Of a stretch of 64,000 nt of DNA, positions 1 to 12,669 are shown one piece after another. The number at the start of each line of letters is the position of its first letter. Position 1 is the first letter of the stretch. The DNA is taken from NCBI GenBank assembly GCA_029747015.1, contig JAKOGI010000349.1, positions 391,001 through 455,000 of the forward strand. The letters run 5' to 3'. Under the pieces are notes generated by a model. The model made no database searches. It had not been told where the DNA came from and saw nothing but the letters and a program-made list of their open reading frames with translations. This stretch comes from Carnegiea gigantea (lineage: Eukaryota > Streptophyta > Magnoliopsida > Caryophyllales > Cactaceae). A program made the position numbers and the translations under genes.

Positions 1-299
1 GCGTGTTCCAAACATCAGTGCACTTTATCATTAAGTTTTTTTAATTGTTTGCTGAAGGAAAAGCTTATATTTGCCTCAAAATCTATAGAAAGTAAAATTT
101 CCTAAATCTAGTGATTTTTCTTACATATTTCTCACAAAATTTGATGACAAATACATAAAAGAACAAGAATGCTATTTGTTTGATTGATATTTGTGAATGA
201 TAAACTTGAGGGCCATCATAGCATATTATTGATACATTATAGGGAAACAACCCTTTCCTAGTACTATCTGTTACCTAAACCCTTACTTGTCAAAACTAT

Positions 300-1095
300 A
301 TGTGATACCTTCTTAGGTTGTCTATCTGCTAAGCTCATGGAACATCATCCCCTTTAAGTGTGACAAGTTAGAACGTTCCTGGATGCACTTTAGCAATCAT
401 GTATAGGCCTTCCCACTTAGAAGTTAGTTTTTTCTTGGATCACCCCCTTCGTATGACCTCCATTTTCCTTAAGACCAAATCTCCCTTCGTAAGAGCACAC
501 TCTTTGACTTGATGACTACTAAACAACATCACATTTTCGCTATGTTCATGAAAGTATGCATCACCCTTCAGAATGAGTGAAAAGATTAGGAGCTTCCCAT
601 GGGTCCTTGTTGTCTAGTTATTCCTAGAAAGTGGTGAGTTTATAAGTATTGATGGCCAACTAAACTAGGACCACATCCTCAGAGCCATACATTAGCATAA
701 AAGGAGTCTTACCAATGGCTTTGATCTCAGTTATCCTGACTGAGCTTAGCATAGCTGGTAACTCATTCGCCTAAAGCCCTATAGCATTATCCAACTTGTT
801 CTTAAGTTCACCTAAAATTTGCTTGTTGGTAGATTCAGCTTGACCATTTGTTTGAGGTTGAGTGACCACTGGTGAATCTTGTTTGAATATCATACTCAGC
901 ACAATAATCTCAAACCTTGTCATTATTGAATTGGCGACCATTAAATAATATAGCTTTGGGGATCCCAAACCTTGTGATGATATTTCTCCAAATGAATTTG
1001 TCGGCTCCTTATCGTAACTGAAGTGACAACCCTAACTTTCGTCCATTTGGTAATGTAGTCGACAGTGATGAAAAGGAACTTGCACTGTTTATTTG
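300..1095 (-). pseudogene. Ty3-type integrase remnant (core end and C-terminal domain)
   Basis: Read on the minus strand, 1095-1020 gives an integrase core segment of the type F-I-T-V-D-Y-I-T-K-W. The stretch 968-771 contains QTNGQAESTN, the signature that ends the catalytic core in plant Ty3 integrases (its Glu is the last DDE residue). Further on, about 520-300, come GDLVLRK and KWEGLYMI, typical of the integrase C-terminal domain. Several stops and frame changes separate these pieces, so no enzyme can be made. Integrase would insert the element cDNA into the genome. Confidence 0.8.
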
Positions 1096-1269
1096 CTTTA
1101 GGAGAGGGAAAAAATACTGATTGCCCCCTTGAAAGGAAATAGTGAGTAAATGGTGGTTAGGAGGGTAGATAGATGCTAGGGGCAGTTAGTTCTAGATAGG
1201 TTCTTTCATGCTCCTCAGCCATAGTGAAGAACACTACTAGCATCTCTGTTGCAGGTTTCTTGCCTTTGC

Positions 1270-1595
1270 TCTTTCATCAGTAGGATTCTACTAGGTAAGT
1301 TTCGTCTTCCTCACTTAGGAATTTCAAGCTGACATAATAGCATTCTCTTACCATCTTCAGATCCCCATATAGCTGTCCCAACTTAGCATTGTCCTACTCG
1401 AATTACATGAGTAAGAAGTGAGATATCACTACCGCTATGATAGCTCTAAAAGGTGGCCGATGCAATATGGCATTATAGCCTATGGGGACATTAGCAGCTA
1501 AGAAGTTCACTTCAAATGTCCAGGTGTTCCCTATCTCTCCCACTCGGACTAGTAACTTCTTTCTTCGAGTCGGTGTATTTCTTGTCCACAAATCC
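1270..1595 (-). pseudogene. Ty3-type retropepsin region, end of protease
   Basis: The minus-strand frame 1591-1403 contains YNAILHRPPFRAI, matching the conserved YNAILGRP segment near the end of plant retroelement aspartic proteases. The frame then continues with a D-Q-K-M-V-R-E-C-Y stretch that normally follows the protease in this group. The active-site Asp motif is not recognisable upstream. Reverse transcriptase, which should follow directly, is missing. Confidence 0.65.
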
Positions 1596-1780
1596 TTATG
1601 ATTAGTGCTTTCATACTTCTAAGTCCTTCTCATAGTGCAACTTCTTAAGGCAAGTAGGGGAGATGATATTTACTGAACTTTCAGTATCAACAAAGATTTG
1701 ATGAATCATTGTCCTTGAGATGTATTACTATATGATCATTATGAGGGCCTCGTAATGAGTTGCATGTCATCTAATCAAAC

Positions 1781-2240
1781 ATCATCATAGGCCCTATCAT
1801 TTACTTCAACCTGTTGGTGAGTATAACTTAGCTAAGCCTATGAATTAGTGCTTTTCGATATCCCACATTCAACTTCTATTTATCTACCCTTCCAACTATA
1901 GCCACAATTATCTCTATGTCCCAATCAAGATCAATGACTTTGCTTTCTTTGAGGTTGTGACAATCGGGATATCCCCTCGTCCTTGCCTTAGAAAGCGGTT
2001 GAGCTGCCCTATCATCATAGGCCCTATCATTTACTTCAACCCGTTGGTGAGTGTAACTTGACTAAGCCTACGAATTTGGGCTTTTTGATATCCCACATTC
2101 AACTTCTATTTATCCACCCTTCCAACTATAGCCACGATTATCTCTGTGTCCCAATCAAGATCAATGACTTTGCTTTCTTTGAGGTTGTGACAATCGAGAT
2201 ATCTCCTCGTCCTTACCTTAGAAAGCGGTTGAGCTGCCCC
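1781..2240. repeat. 230-bp tandem duplication inside the Ty3 gag/pol remnant
   Basis: The segment 1781-2010 recurs at 2011-2240 with a constant 230-bp offset and only scattered mismatches. Both copies begin ATCATCATAGGCCCTATCAT and end near GAAAGCGGTTGAGCTGCCC. It duplicates the distal gag region of the retrotransposon. Confidence 0.9.
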
Positions 2241-2249
2241 TCATTGACC

Positions 2250-3104
2250 AACTCATTCAAAGTCTTTTTCAACTTGCGACATTTAAAGGTAGTGTGGTCA
2301 TAATCTTTATAATACTCACAATACTTGCATGTGTTTTTTAATCGAGCGGGAAACCCAATTGGCCTGGGTGAGACTACCCTTAATCTACATTAGAAAGTCC
2401 TTATGCTTAGTGCAAAAATGATTAGGTTTCTCTTCTTCTCTAGAGTGCTTGCCTAATCTGAAGGAATTGTATTCCTCCCGTCCTCACTTCCTACCATCAT
2501 GCCAAGTGAAGTCATCACTGTTACATGTGTCCATAGCTTGTATAAAATGCTAAGCTTTCCATAGAATCTTAGACAGGGTGGTTACGTTACTTTTTATAAG
2601 GGAGAGCTTAAACCATCCATGAAGTAGTCCTTTGAGAAAGGCTATGTAGGCTTCCTCGCCTTGTAAATTAGGGATGACTACTGTTTCTGTATTAAATCTT
2701 TTAATGTAATCCTTTTGGCCTTCCCTATTGCTATGCCAAATATTGGAGCGATGGAAGTTAGTCCTCTTTTCCCTTTTGCTTACGATGAAATGTGCATTGA
2801 ATATTTTGGTAACTTGAAGGAAGGAGGTGATACTATCGTTGGAAAGGCTATTGAACTAGTTTTGAGTGATTCATTTCAATGTGGCAGGAAAGTACCTGCA
2901 ACAGGTTATGCCATCCACATCTTGAATGTACATCTGTGCCTTGTAAACATCAAGGTGGTCATCCATATCAGTGGTGCCATCGAAGGGGTCATTGGTCGGC
3001 ATTCTCACCTTCTTGGGGTGTAACACCTCCGTGATCTCTCTGTTGAATGAAGTTGAGAATAAGGTGAAGGTTTTTCTCTCTGATAATCCCCCAATCCTTA
3101 ACAT
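2250..3104 (-). pseudogene. Ty3-type gag remnant
   Basis: The minus-strand frame starting at 3104 carries a P-F-D-G-T-T-D-x-x-D-H-L segment, then a Y-K-A-Q-M and an F-P-A-T-L-K block. This is the retrotransposon gag (capsid) pattern of plant Tat-type elements. Shifted frames to about 2600 continue with Y-I-K-R-F-N-type sequence. Near 2290-2230 an H-x-T-x-x-C-R-x-L-K segment resembles the distal gag region. Many stops and frameshifts make it a pseudogene. Confidence 0.7.
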
Positions 3105-4814
3105 AAGGTACTAAGTTCAATCTACCTCAGCTACTTATAGTGTGATGATGCTTGGATGCTACTACTCGCTTCTAGCCCCTCTTGGCCCAAGCCATTCATA
3201 GATGAGCTAAGTGCTCAAGATTTCATTTTAGCTATTTCGGTAGATCTAGCTAGGAATGGGGGTCTTTCTTCCAAGCTCCCTCGTTTAGAGTAAAGGATTT
3301 TTGAGGACTCCTCCTATCCTCCATACCATCTAGCACACTCACTTTCACTCGGTGTTGCAACCAACTAGGATAAGAAATTATTGTGAGCATTCCTGATTTG
3401 TTGTTTTGCTTTGATGATCTTATAGGCATTCCCTTCCCACAGGGTATTTGGTCCTTCTGCCATATGTTAATTGCAGTCCTTTTAGTAAAGACGGGTGTAA
3501 CTTGGCTCACACTCGAATCCCTTGACTGGTGCTGAATCATACCTAGGCACCTTCATATTCTCACACACTTCATTGATTGTTGTCTCTTGCAATTGGTGTT
3601 GTGATTTTAGTAAACATAAGTTTTAACCACAAGCGCATCGTAGTTAGTTGTAGCACTTGAGGTTCGATACACAAAGATGAGTTATGAATTTACGTCTCCC
3701 AAAGTTCAAAGTAAACAATGACAATTGACTTACAAATAAAAATTAAGCTAGTGAATAAAAATTAACATTTAGATCTTATAAACAACTTAAAGGTCAACAC
3801 CTATTAAACGAACCAACCCAACCAATGAAAATGACAAGAGTAACATTAAGGTGATTTATTCATGTACATACAAACTATATTTAGCTGTAAGCAGCAGGGA
3901 AAGAAAATGAACCACACACTTATAATCTTAACTCAACAATCTGAACTTCTCTCCAATTAAACAAGACCAAAATCCAATTAAATGAATCTTGAGAACCTAA
4001 AAATTTGATCTAAAACTATAAAACCAAAACAAGAGGAAAGGGGAAAAAAAAAAATAGAACTAAAACTAAGCTCCCCCTCTTCTTGTTCGACCCTTCCTTT
4101 AATTTTATGGCCCCCAGATTCGAGTCCCCTTTGCTGTTGTTTGCCTCTATTAATCAATAATTAAAGCTTGGCCATCACTTGTAATTGTTGAATATTCAAT
4201 GCCCAAATTGATGAAGTGAGATAGACTACGAATAGTGAAAAGACAAGAGATAATGAATGAGATAATAATAGTATTGATGGTGAAGATGGATAGGCAAAGG
4301 GGTAGGACTCTGTGCATTACCGGGTGCGAGGCTGGGGAGAGAAACTCGGCTAGCTCCCGTGATCCACGCGTGAGATAGAGCTAGACCAGGCTGCTTGGAG
4401 TTGGGCTTGTAGGCGTTGGGTTGAGTTTCCTCTCTCTCTTCTTTCTTTTCCTCTTCAACTTGAAACAATCCATGATTAATTGAGAAAATTATCTATTTTT
4501 CTCTAAATATTCCAATTCCTACAAAATAAACAAAAATATTATTAAAATCCTAATTTAATTATTTATTTTGAGCAAATATTAGATAATAAAGGGGTATAAA
4601 ATAACATAATTTCAAGTTGAACAGTTGCCTTAGTACATTCCCCAATTGTTGGATGATCATGAGCTGCTGAGCGGAGGTGGCCCACTAAGTTTTCACCTAA
4701 ATCCTTGTCGAGGAAGTTGACGTGATCTCTTAATGTATGCAAATTTGACTTCCTTCTACCTTTATCTCCTTGTTTTGAGGTTTTAGACTGAGTGTCAACT
4801 ATATTTGTCGAATC

Positions 4815-4838
4815 TCCCTGTAGATAGCGCCAACCTAT
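4815..4838 (-). other. Possible primer-binding region of the Ty3-type element
   Basis: The minus strand reads TTGGCGCTATCTACAGGGAG here, close to the TTGGCGCCGTCTGTGGGA sequence found just after the 5' LTR in many plant Ty3 elements. Its position upstream of gag and its orientation agree with the other remains. No LTR boundary was identified beside it. Confidence 0.45.
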
Positions 4839-5335
4839 TTTTGAAGAAACTTAACTGAGTTAGAGATGGAGGAATCAGACTTACAAACAGAAATAGAACT
4901 GGGTTACAAGATCATTGGGAATCGAACCTTGGCCCGGACGAACGAACCTGGCCGGGTTACCTAGTTAGAGCCAGATCCAGTTCCTTGGCTTGGTCTCAGC
5001 CAGTAGCTCAGTCTGGCCTAGAATCTACACACATCACTGATCCAGGACCCGGCTAGATTCTTGGGGTAGTTCCAGTCCTGAATTCTGGTCCAAACATGCC
5101 CTACTGTCAGGATCCAAATCACTTAATTACCAGGATCCGAGTCACTTAATCTAATTACAAAAGCGTACGAAAGAGGAAGTAGGTGAAATAATAAAAAAAA
5201 GCATTAAACTTTAACTAATATAATTGTGAATTTCCTCTTGCTTTTTGTTTAAATTAACTTAATACAATAGTGTTATACAATTTATTAGTATTTATATTCA
5301 TGTAGTAAATCATTTGTGTTAAGATCACATTGGTG

Positions 5336-5429
5336 TTGTAGTAGTAGTAGTACTAGTAGTAACATCAACACCAACAATAGCAACATCAGTACTACTAGTA
5401 GTAATAGTAATAGTAGTAGTAATAACAAC

Positions 5430-5463
<34 letters not shown>

Positions 5464-5472
5464 ATAATTCTT
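5336..5472. repeat. Trinucleotide microsatellite, TAG-type then AAC-type
   Basis: A run of TAG/TAC trinucleotides is followed by an interrupted stretch and then a run of AAC repeats with a single GAC. Simple-sequence DNA between the Ty3 remnant and the LINE. Confidence 0.9.
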
Positions 5473-5749
5473 AATAATTGTGTATTTATAGTAAATATGA
5501 TCTGTAACTATCATCACATTGTATCTAATATCCCTAATACTCCATATTTATAGTAGTAAAAATCCTTTATTTTCATTATTTTATTTTAAAATAATAATTT
5601 ATGTGGCTTAAAGTTAGGTGTCAAATGAGGTTAGGAAAAATCCAAACCTCTCAAAATTTGACGCATGGCATATATTAGCTTAAGGAGATTTTATTTCAAT
5701 ATACTTTGTTTTTGTAAGGAAGGTAAGCAATACAATCTAAGCAGTGCTT

Positions 5750-7866
5750 GTATCGAAGGTTCTTCCTAAATTATCTTCATAGAGGATGCAAAGAAGGTTC
5801 CTATGTAGGAATTCATTCCACACTGCCGTGGAATGTAAAGACATACCATATCTTGTCAGCTAGTCGACTGCATAATTGCATTGTCTAAAAATATGAGTAA
5901 TAATATTATTATTAAAAAGTTTAATGTAATTGTAAATATTTTGTATCAAAACCTGGATCTCCCTTGGCACTTGAAAGTGACCTTCAACTACTTGAATAAT
6001 AATTTTGTTACCTCCCTCAATACGGATATCAGTAATAATGCTGCTTTGATGTTGTTTCTCATAGTTGTTGCTTCTGCTATTAAAACTGACGTTGTTCTCA
6101 AGCTGAATGTTGTGTTTAAACAAGTCTTCCTTCCCGATTGCAAATAATGAAGCCTCTCACTGCTCCTTGTAACGTTTTGAATCCATCGAAAATGATTTTG
6201 ATGTACCTATCTCCATACCACCCAATGAATCTTCTTACAATTGTCATGTGACAACGGATTGGGGTTGGTGGGCGCAGGGTTTGCGTGGGTTTATGTCTGA
6301 TGCGTCAATCAACGCTAATTTTTTTAACTCTCATTAATGTACTTCTTTAATTAGGCATTTCATTACACAACACCTGTTGTTTCTTATTTTCTATATACTT
6401 CAAAGTAGCACAGTTATTCTATTCACTTTCACTAAAGGAGTAGCAGATCTAGCACTACATTGCATCTGTAAGATGCTAGTCTATTGGTTGGAAAGAAAAC
6501 TACTATCTATTTAGTTATGGGAGATTGCTAGCCTCCAACACTCTCCGTAACATGGCAATGCGGAAAACAAAAAGAAGATGATTTGCATCCTCAATTTCAG
6601 ATTGATAGAAATGATAAAGTGGATCAATATTCATACTTCTTTTAAATAGAGTTCCTCTTGTAGGAAGCAATGGCTAGAAAAGTTACGATAGAAATTTTTT
6701 TAACTTTAGCATGATGTCTAATTTCCAAATTAATTATATTCTCACACTAATGCATTCACAAAATCTAAACCTTCTGCTACCCAGGTTGCTGATTTTGTAG
6801 AGAAATCACCATTGAATGGAAGTCCCTAACATATTGAGTTGAGAATTGGATTAACGAGGATAGATGTTGCAAAAATTAACTACAGTTAGACTGGGCCTAC
6901 TAGTGGTTGAAGTCTGGCAACATCCAATTTCTACTCCCTAAGATGAAATGTGATACCTTTAGAGAGGTATCAATAAGGCAGGTATCAATAAGGTAATGAT
7001 ATGTAATATCTAGCCATAAATTGATATTTGTTCCACTACCTACTTTCCATCAAATTCCTTTGTAAAATTGTTGCCAATTCTTGAGCATGCACTTCTAGGC
7101 CCAAGAATCCAATCTTTTTGGTTTTGTAGAAAAAAATTCTCATCAATTGGATATTGCACTTGCATTTGTTCTACCCAGAGGCTTTGATCATGGAACAGTT
7201 TTCAGGTTTATTTGCTAAGGAATATACTATTTACTACCTCCATCTTCCTTAACCCAAGCCCTCTAGCCTTCTTGGGTCAACATACCTAGTCCCAACATAC
7301 CATCCAAACCTTTATTCGATTTTTTCAGGAAGAAATCTCTACTAATCTTATTATTCTAGTGTTTCTCTAGGTAATTGGAAGTATTGCATATATGTGCAGA
7401 CATAGATTTAACGTTGGCCTGGGCAAGCGCCACTCTCCCTGCTTTGAAAACATGCTTTGTTTTCTAAGTTTGCAAATTTTCAGATGTTCTATTCACCAAT
7501 TCTAAGACAGTTTCTATTATTGGTCTATTGTCAAAAGCTAGGCATCTAAGATACTTGCCATAATTATCTTTGTATGTAATGTTGAAGATCGATGATACAA
7601 AATGTTTGTCATGTGTTGTAGCAATACTAGAGAATGTTGTTGATGATTTATGAAAGTTAATAAGTTGACCACAATTTTAGCAGAATTTATTCATAAGTAA
7701 ACTAAACTCCTAACAAGATTCAAGGTTAGTTCTATAGAAAAGAAGGGTATGATCTGCACAAAGTAAGCATGAAATTTTTGACGCTCTAATAGAGGTTACA
7801 TGTTTGCAATTCAGCAAAGGAATTGAAAGAAATAATTTAAAACATTATAGTGGATAGGGACCAACC
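5750..7866 (-). mobile_element. 5'-truncated LINE (plant L1 type), reverse-transcriptase end to RNase H
   Basis: Read on the minus strand from 7866, the pieces follow the order of a plant L1 ORF2. First comes a D-P-L-S-like stretch, then F-M-L-T-L-C-R-S in the place of the F-A-D-D active site, which is lost here. A K-S-S segment and the blocks K-Y-L-R-C-L-A-F and A-G-R-V-A-L-A-Q (about 7560-7430) follow. Then comes a G-S-G-T-N-I-N-L-W-L-D segment (about 7040-7010), and a C-terminal RNase H-like domain at 6123-5860 with QVPREIQVL and THIFRQCNYAVD. Stops and frameshifts are frequent. The endonuclease and the first part of the reverse transcriptase are absent, as is usual for LINEs truncated during insertion. 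Confidence 0.7.
5860..6123 (-). pseudogene. RNase H-like C-terminal domain of the LINE
   Basis: An open stretch of 87 codons has the features of the RVT_3 RNase H-like domain that ends many plant LINE polyproteins: a Q-V-P-R-E-I-Q-V-L-I-Q helix, then T-H-I-F-R-x-x-N-x-A-V-D, where the domain normally has H-x-x-R-E-x-N-x-x-A-D. A stop follows at once where Trp is expected. It lies downstream of the reverse-transcriptase remnants on the same strand. Confidence 0.6.
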
Positions 7867-8870
7867 AACTAAAGATTACATGTTTACCAAAACCCAAAAT
7901 TAAATCGAATAAAGAGAAAAAGAATAGATACAAGAAGTAAAGGGGTATACTAGGTTATCCCCTTAGGATGACCCATCTGATTCATCTAAGAACCCAGCAA
8001 ACGAACGTGCCTTTAAGATCAATCAATTTCTCGCTCTTAATGCGTCTCAAGTTTTGGAGTATTTTCTCTCAAATTCTTCCTATAATTTTTTAACATCTCT
8101 CTAGGTTTCTCTCTAATATTTCTGATCCTTTACTCGATTTTTTTATGGCGACTAATATCCCCCTTTTTATAGCGCTTAATGGTGATAAATCAAGTTGGCT
8201 AAGAAAAAGAATATCTAGTTCAATTCCTAGAGTGGCCAAGGTTCAATGATGTGAGATGGCCTCCTAAATCATAACTCAGATTAAAATCAACAAATAAACA
8301 TGTCTCACATAGATTTAGGACATGGCTATCAACATGTATCAAATAATCATAAGATTGAGTCAAAAAGCTAGACCAAGAATGCCTAGACCAACATGTAAGT
8401 CTCACATACCATGGTAGAGCATGGTTAGTAAATGTTTAATATAAAAAAATCCAAAAATGTGGATAAATAGGCACATCCCATCACTAACAGAATTCAAATT
8501 CACTATAAAAACAGTAGAAAATATATACCAATACTAAGAGCAATTTGTTCAAAGTCAAGATCATACTAACCATACAAATTTTAGCTTTTCTATAATTGAA
8601 TTCCAGGAGCCATACCAGAAATAATTTTTTTCAGAGTCGACATCATATAAACCATACAATGATCAATTTTTTATACTCGAATTCCTAGAGAGATACAAAG
8701 AACAATTTTTCTAGAATCTGTATTGACCATGCAAAGATCAATTTTTGAGAACTCATTTCAAGTAAATGGACGAAAAATATATCAAGACATGGTAAAGGTA
8801 GTTGGGCATCCCAAAATTGCACACTACAACACATCAATATTGTAGCTATACATATCAGAACAACATGCAT
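7867..8870. other. Non-coding stretch between LINE and MULE
   Basis: AT-rich DNA with no recognisable gene, RNA or repeat boundary. Short open frames on the minus strand (for example 8220-8405 and 8685-8870) show no family signature. Confidence 0.5.
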
Positions 8871-9025
8871 AAGTTCTTTGGTCAGACTGGCACTACTATT
8901 TTCAATTTTATCTAGTTTTTCACTGAGGTTTCATTTAGGTCTCATATGTCATTAGCATATGTTTTGTAGTCTAATATGCCACTGGTTGGCACGTCGGAAC
9001 TGGTTACAGTGTGCAATGTATTTGT
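8871..9025 (+). repeat. Left terminal inverted repeat of the 8.9-12.8 kb MULE
   Basis: Pairs with the reverse complement of 12670-12820. The most conserved block is at about 8900-8918 (TTTTCAATTTTATCTAGTT) and a second is near 8970 (TCTAATATGCCACT). Confidence 0.8.
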
Positions 9026-10651
9026 TTTATTTGTTGAGTGAAATCGAGAATGTGGAAGAAGGGGGGAGCGACTAAAAATAATAAAATCAAAGAAACTTCA
9101 ATCCTCTCTTCAAAACTTCCCTCATCACTCATCTCCCGACTATTCGCCCCCTCAAAACCCTAGAAATTTCTTAGCAATTTCATGTCCAATTCTGTAAAAT
9201 TCCATACAGGCTTGAAATTTTCATTTGATTTTGAAACCCAGCTACCAAAAAGAATGTCATGTTCAGCCACGAGAAGTTCAACCCACACGTGCAGATCATG
9301 CCTTTGTTATTCTGATTAGGAGAGGATATGTCATTATGGTTTTAGATGCATGATCATAACTAGCATGACCGTGAAAAATTCGATTTGAAGATATGTCATG
9401 TGCAAAAGATTTGACAAGTCTGGGGGATGTATTTTTTCCAATGGGTGGGTGATTCACTCTGTGACAGAGTAAGATCAAATTTAGTAGATTTAATGCTAAA
9501 AAATAAAACTTTACTTGTAGAAAACAAGCTAAAAATGAAGCTAATGAAAGATTGGGAAGTTGACAAATAGATTTTGGCGAGGATGGAGTAGAATAGCAGT
9601 GCATCGAAGATAGAGGTAAAAGCATGCCACAATAAAGAGAGGTCAGTGAACTCGGCAATGTTGTTATTTGTTGTTATTATTGCAGGCAAAGGCGTGATGA
9701 TTTGCATAACAAAATCAAACATATGTAAAATAAAATCTAATTGAGTCTAAAAAATGTTCAAATGAGCATCGTACTTGAGATGCACAACCAGACAAACATT
9801 TTGCTCTTCTAATACACAAATCACAACCATGAGCTTAGCACAGGGTCTGTTACATAAATCACAACACCATATTTGAGATGTCCAAACAAATTATCAAATG
9901 AGCACTATATTTGAGGGCATTGTATTCAAAGTAATAAGCTTAGCATTTGGTATGTTGCCAAAGTAACTGGTGTAACTCAATTCAAATATTTAAGAGCCCT
10001 GAATAGCCCGTGAAGTAAGACCTAAGCAACCTGCCTAAAATAGCTTGTCAAGAAGGACCAAAGAACTGAAAAAGATGAAAACCAAATCTAAATAAAAAAT
10101 AAACAAGTGCAAATCAAAGAAATCCATAATTTCCCCAAGAAGGCATAACATTTGCAAGGTCAACCATCATTAACAACAATAACAAACTCCCAATATAGGT
10201 CCCACTTATGCGCTGTTGCCTGTAGAGAGGGCTATTCCAAAAGACGCATGAAAAGTTTTGGGAGCCCAAATGGAAAATGTTTGCCTCTCCTAGGTTGGAA
10301 TGACCTCTCCATTTTGATAACTCCTCCCTGGTGCTTGCTTAACTAGGAGCTTTCCCACTTGATACTAATCAAAGGCATAAGCAACCCAAGAGGATTGACC
10401 ATTAACTTTAACACGATCTAGAGGAGAAGCAGCAGCATCATTAGCAATAGGTGTAGAACCAATGAGAGGAGCAACATTAGGTATATAGCCAATAACATGA
10501 ATAAAGCCAGCACCATTAGAAAAAGAGAAACTGAGGGGCTAAAAAAATAAAATGTGTACAATGATTAGTTATATTATTTACAACAAAGGGCCTAAATCAA
10601 GCAAATACGACATATATGAAAAAAATTTAGACATCTATAAAAGAAATTAAA

Positions 10652-12330
10652 TCATGTTATTGGTAGCACGTATTGCTTACATGTCGTCTTATCATGGCCA
10701 TAGCCGCCACAAGTAGAATACTTGACTATCCTTCTAGATCTCAGTATAATTTCATACGGCCCATGAGCTTTTATTGCCCTTTCCTCTCGCTTTCTTATGA
10801 AATTATAGTAACCTCTCTTTTTATTTTCGAATTTGGGGGCAACAATGGGATCATGTTGAGATGGAGCCCGCATGTTTGAAAACATTTATAGGTTGCAATG
10901 TATGTGTGTAAGTGTTTCTTAACTTCTTAATGTTTTGACTGTCATGGACGAATTGAATTGGATTTAACTTCTCCTCCCTCATCACTGCTAAGGCATGACA
11001 ACATTACCACTCAACAGCCATGCTTAATAGGTGCAAGTCTTATCCAAGATGTCCATCATAAATCCTTGACTATCATGCATGACATCATACATACCATTTT
11101 CTCCTGGGCTTGCTGGCCACCACCTTGATTGATTTTTTCGTTCTCTAACTTCTTCAGAATCATAGGCCATATAGGTTAATCTAAATGATAAGCAATCTTA
11201 TCCTTTGAAGCAAACCTAGTCATGATGGAGTAGAAGATATCTTCAAGCATGGTAATAATAGGCTTAAATCTATACTCTATGATGAATGCATTCAAGATCT
11301 CAGCCATGTCTTGTCAACAGAGTCACATTTGACATATTTTTTTAAGAATACCATAACAAAATGATTGAGAGCCTTATTTTCCAATAGTCGTCATGCACCA
11401 ATATAAAGATATTGCATCTCGTTCACATGTTTGTTGTAGTGTACTTCATTGGATGACTTTGCAATTTACCAAAACAAACATGTTATTGCAACCCTTTGTA
11501 TTTCTTCCTTAAATTTGCATATACATGTCGTGCACATAATCTATGTTCTGCTTAAGGTTCGAAATGTACAATCACATCGACAATGTCGTAAACAACACGT
11601 AAACTTAAAAGTCATTACTTATAAATATAAAATATGAATTTGTAAGGTTAAATATAAGTAAACATAAGAATCAAATTTTACCTTTTTTTGGTCTAATATT
11701 ATAGTCCATCCTTGTCCATCCCTCATATCCAAGTCAACATGCAAGAACTATAGAATCTACAACTATATCTCCTTACTCTCCATGTGTGCTACATCCCAAG
11801 CAACGAGATACATTTGGTTGTTGACATCTCAACCAACATCACATAACACCTAGCCATTCCAAGGGCCCTTTAAGAAACATCCTTCTAAAGAGAGTACTCT
11901 TCTACATCTATATAGGAATCCACTCTTCAAAGCACTATGACAAATGTAGGTGCCCTTGAAAATATGTGTTTCTTTTTGCACGTCAATCTTGACAGTTGAA
12001 CCTTTGTTCTTCTTGAGAAGCTCATTAGTATTTGCTCTTATCATACTAAACTGTTCACTATAATTCCCTAGGATGGATGCCAAAGTCTTTGCTCGAGTTT
12101 TTACACATGTAGACATTGATGACTTATAGTTATACTTCTTCTCCACAATATATCATAGATCTCTCAACCTTAATCTTGGTTGCAACCATTCACAAAGCAT
12201 ACTTCCCTACAAGATTCAGCTAAAAAAATTTAGCCCTTTTTTGTATACAAACTTTCAACCACAAAATAGAGCTTCATGAGAAAATTACCTATACTAACTA
12301 CGTCTATTCAGGCTTTTCATATATTGATAT
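10652..12330 (-). pseudogene. MULE (MURA-type) transposase, broken
   Basis: A transposase that would cut and rejoin element ends. On the minus strand the conserved parts come in family order. 12146-11850 holds the segment before the DDE domain and its start, including G-S-T-V-K-I and the block G-F-L-Y-R-C-R-R ending in L-x-G-C-F-L-K-G-P. About 11800-11700 gives M-Y-L-V-A-W-D-V and then W-T-I-I-L-D-Q, the second catalytic Asp region. About 11600-11520 gives H-R-L-C-A-R-H-V-Y-A-N. About 11290-11220 gives K-P-I-I-T-M-L-E. The C-terminal zinc knuckle C-x2-C-x4-H-x4-C (STCGGYGHDKTTC) is at about 10710-10670. Stops and frameshifts break the frame repeatedly. An N-terminal MuDR-like Cys region may lie near 12330-12150. 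Confidence 0.85.
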
Positions 12331-12669
12331 AGCAAATTTACATTCTTTAATTGGACGTTGCATTTGTTTGAACATTGCATCTGAAATCATACCTACTGAT
12401 TTCGTTGTCTTCTTGTTGATCAAACAACACAATTTCAGACGAAACCAACTTAGAATTGCCACTTCTTCATCTTTTTGCTAGTAAGACTTTAGTTTTAGGG
12501 TTTATTATTAGAGGTAGATCGCATTCTAGAGTTTGAAAGCAAGTTTGGATGTTTAGGGCATATGGCAAGCAAAATCGTATAGGGTAGAGGTAGGAAGGGA
12601 AGGTAAAAAATCACATTTATTAATTTTTAACTTTTTCCAATTTTTAAAATTTGGTTTAACATGTCAATG

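Larger units (their letters stand above)
1..4840 (-). mobile_element. Degenerate Ty3-type LTR retrotransposon, left end outside window
   Basis: On the minus strand the remains run in the order expected for a Ty3-type element: a possible primer-binding region near 4817-4836, gag, protease, then integrase. Reading frames are broken throughout. The segment between the protease (about 1400) and the integrase (about 1090) is only some 300 bp and shows no reverse transcriptase or RNase H, so about 2 kb of pol has been lost. The leader, about 3600-4800, holds no recognisable gene; one open stretch at 4226-4468 resembles nothing known. The gag, protease and integrase motifs fit the plant Tat-like group. 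The 3' LTR would lie beyond the left edge of the window. The limits of the 5' LTR, expected to the right of 4840, were not found. Confidence 0.75.

Noticed and set aside
4226..4468. An 80-codon minus-strand open frame upstream of the Ty3 gag.
   Set aside because: No family features, and it lies in the leader of the retroelement.
4910..4985. A tRNA-like B box (GGTTCGATTCC on the minus strand) with an A-box-like sequence upstream, suggesting a tRNA or SINE.
   Set aside because: The flanks do not pair as an acceptor stem, no cloverleaf can be drawn, and there is no poly(A) tail or target duplication.
9296..9722. Two overlapping minus-strand open frames of 108-120 codons inside the first MULE.
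   Set aside because: Hydrophobic low-complexity translations with no known domain, overlapping each other in different frames, downstream of the transposase.
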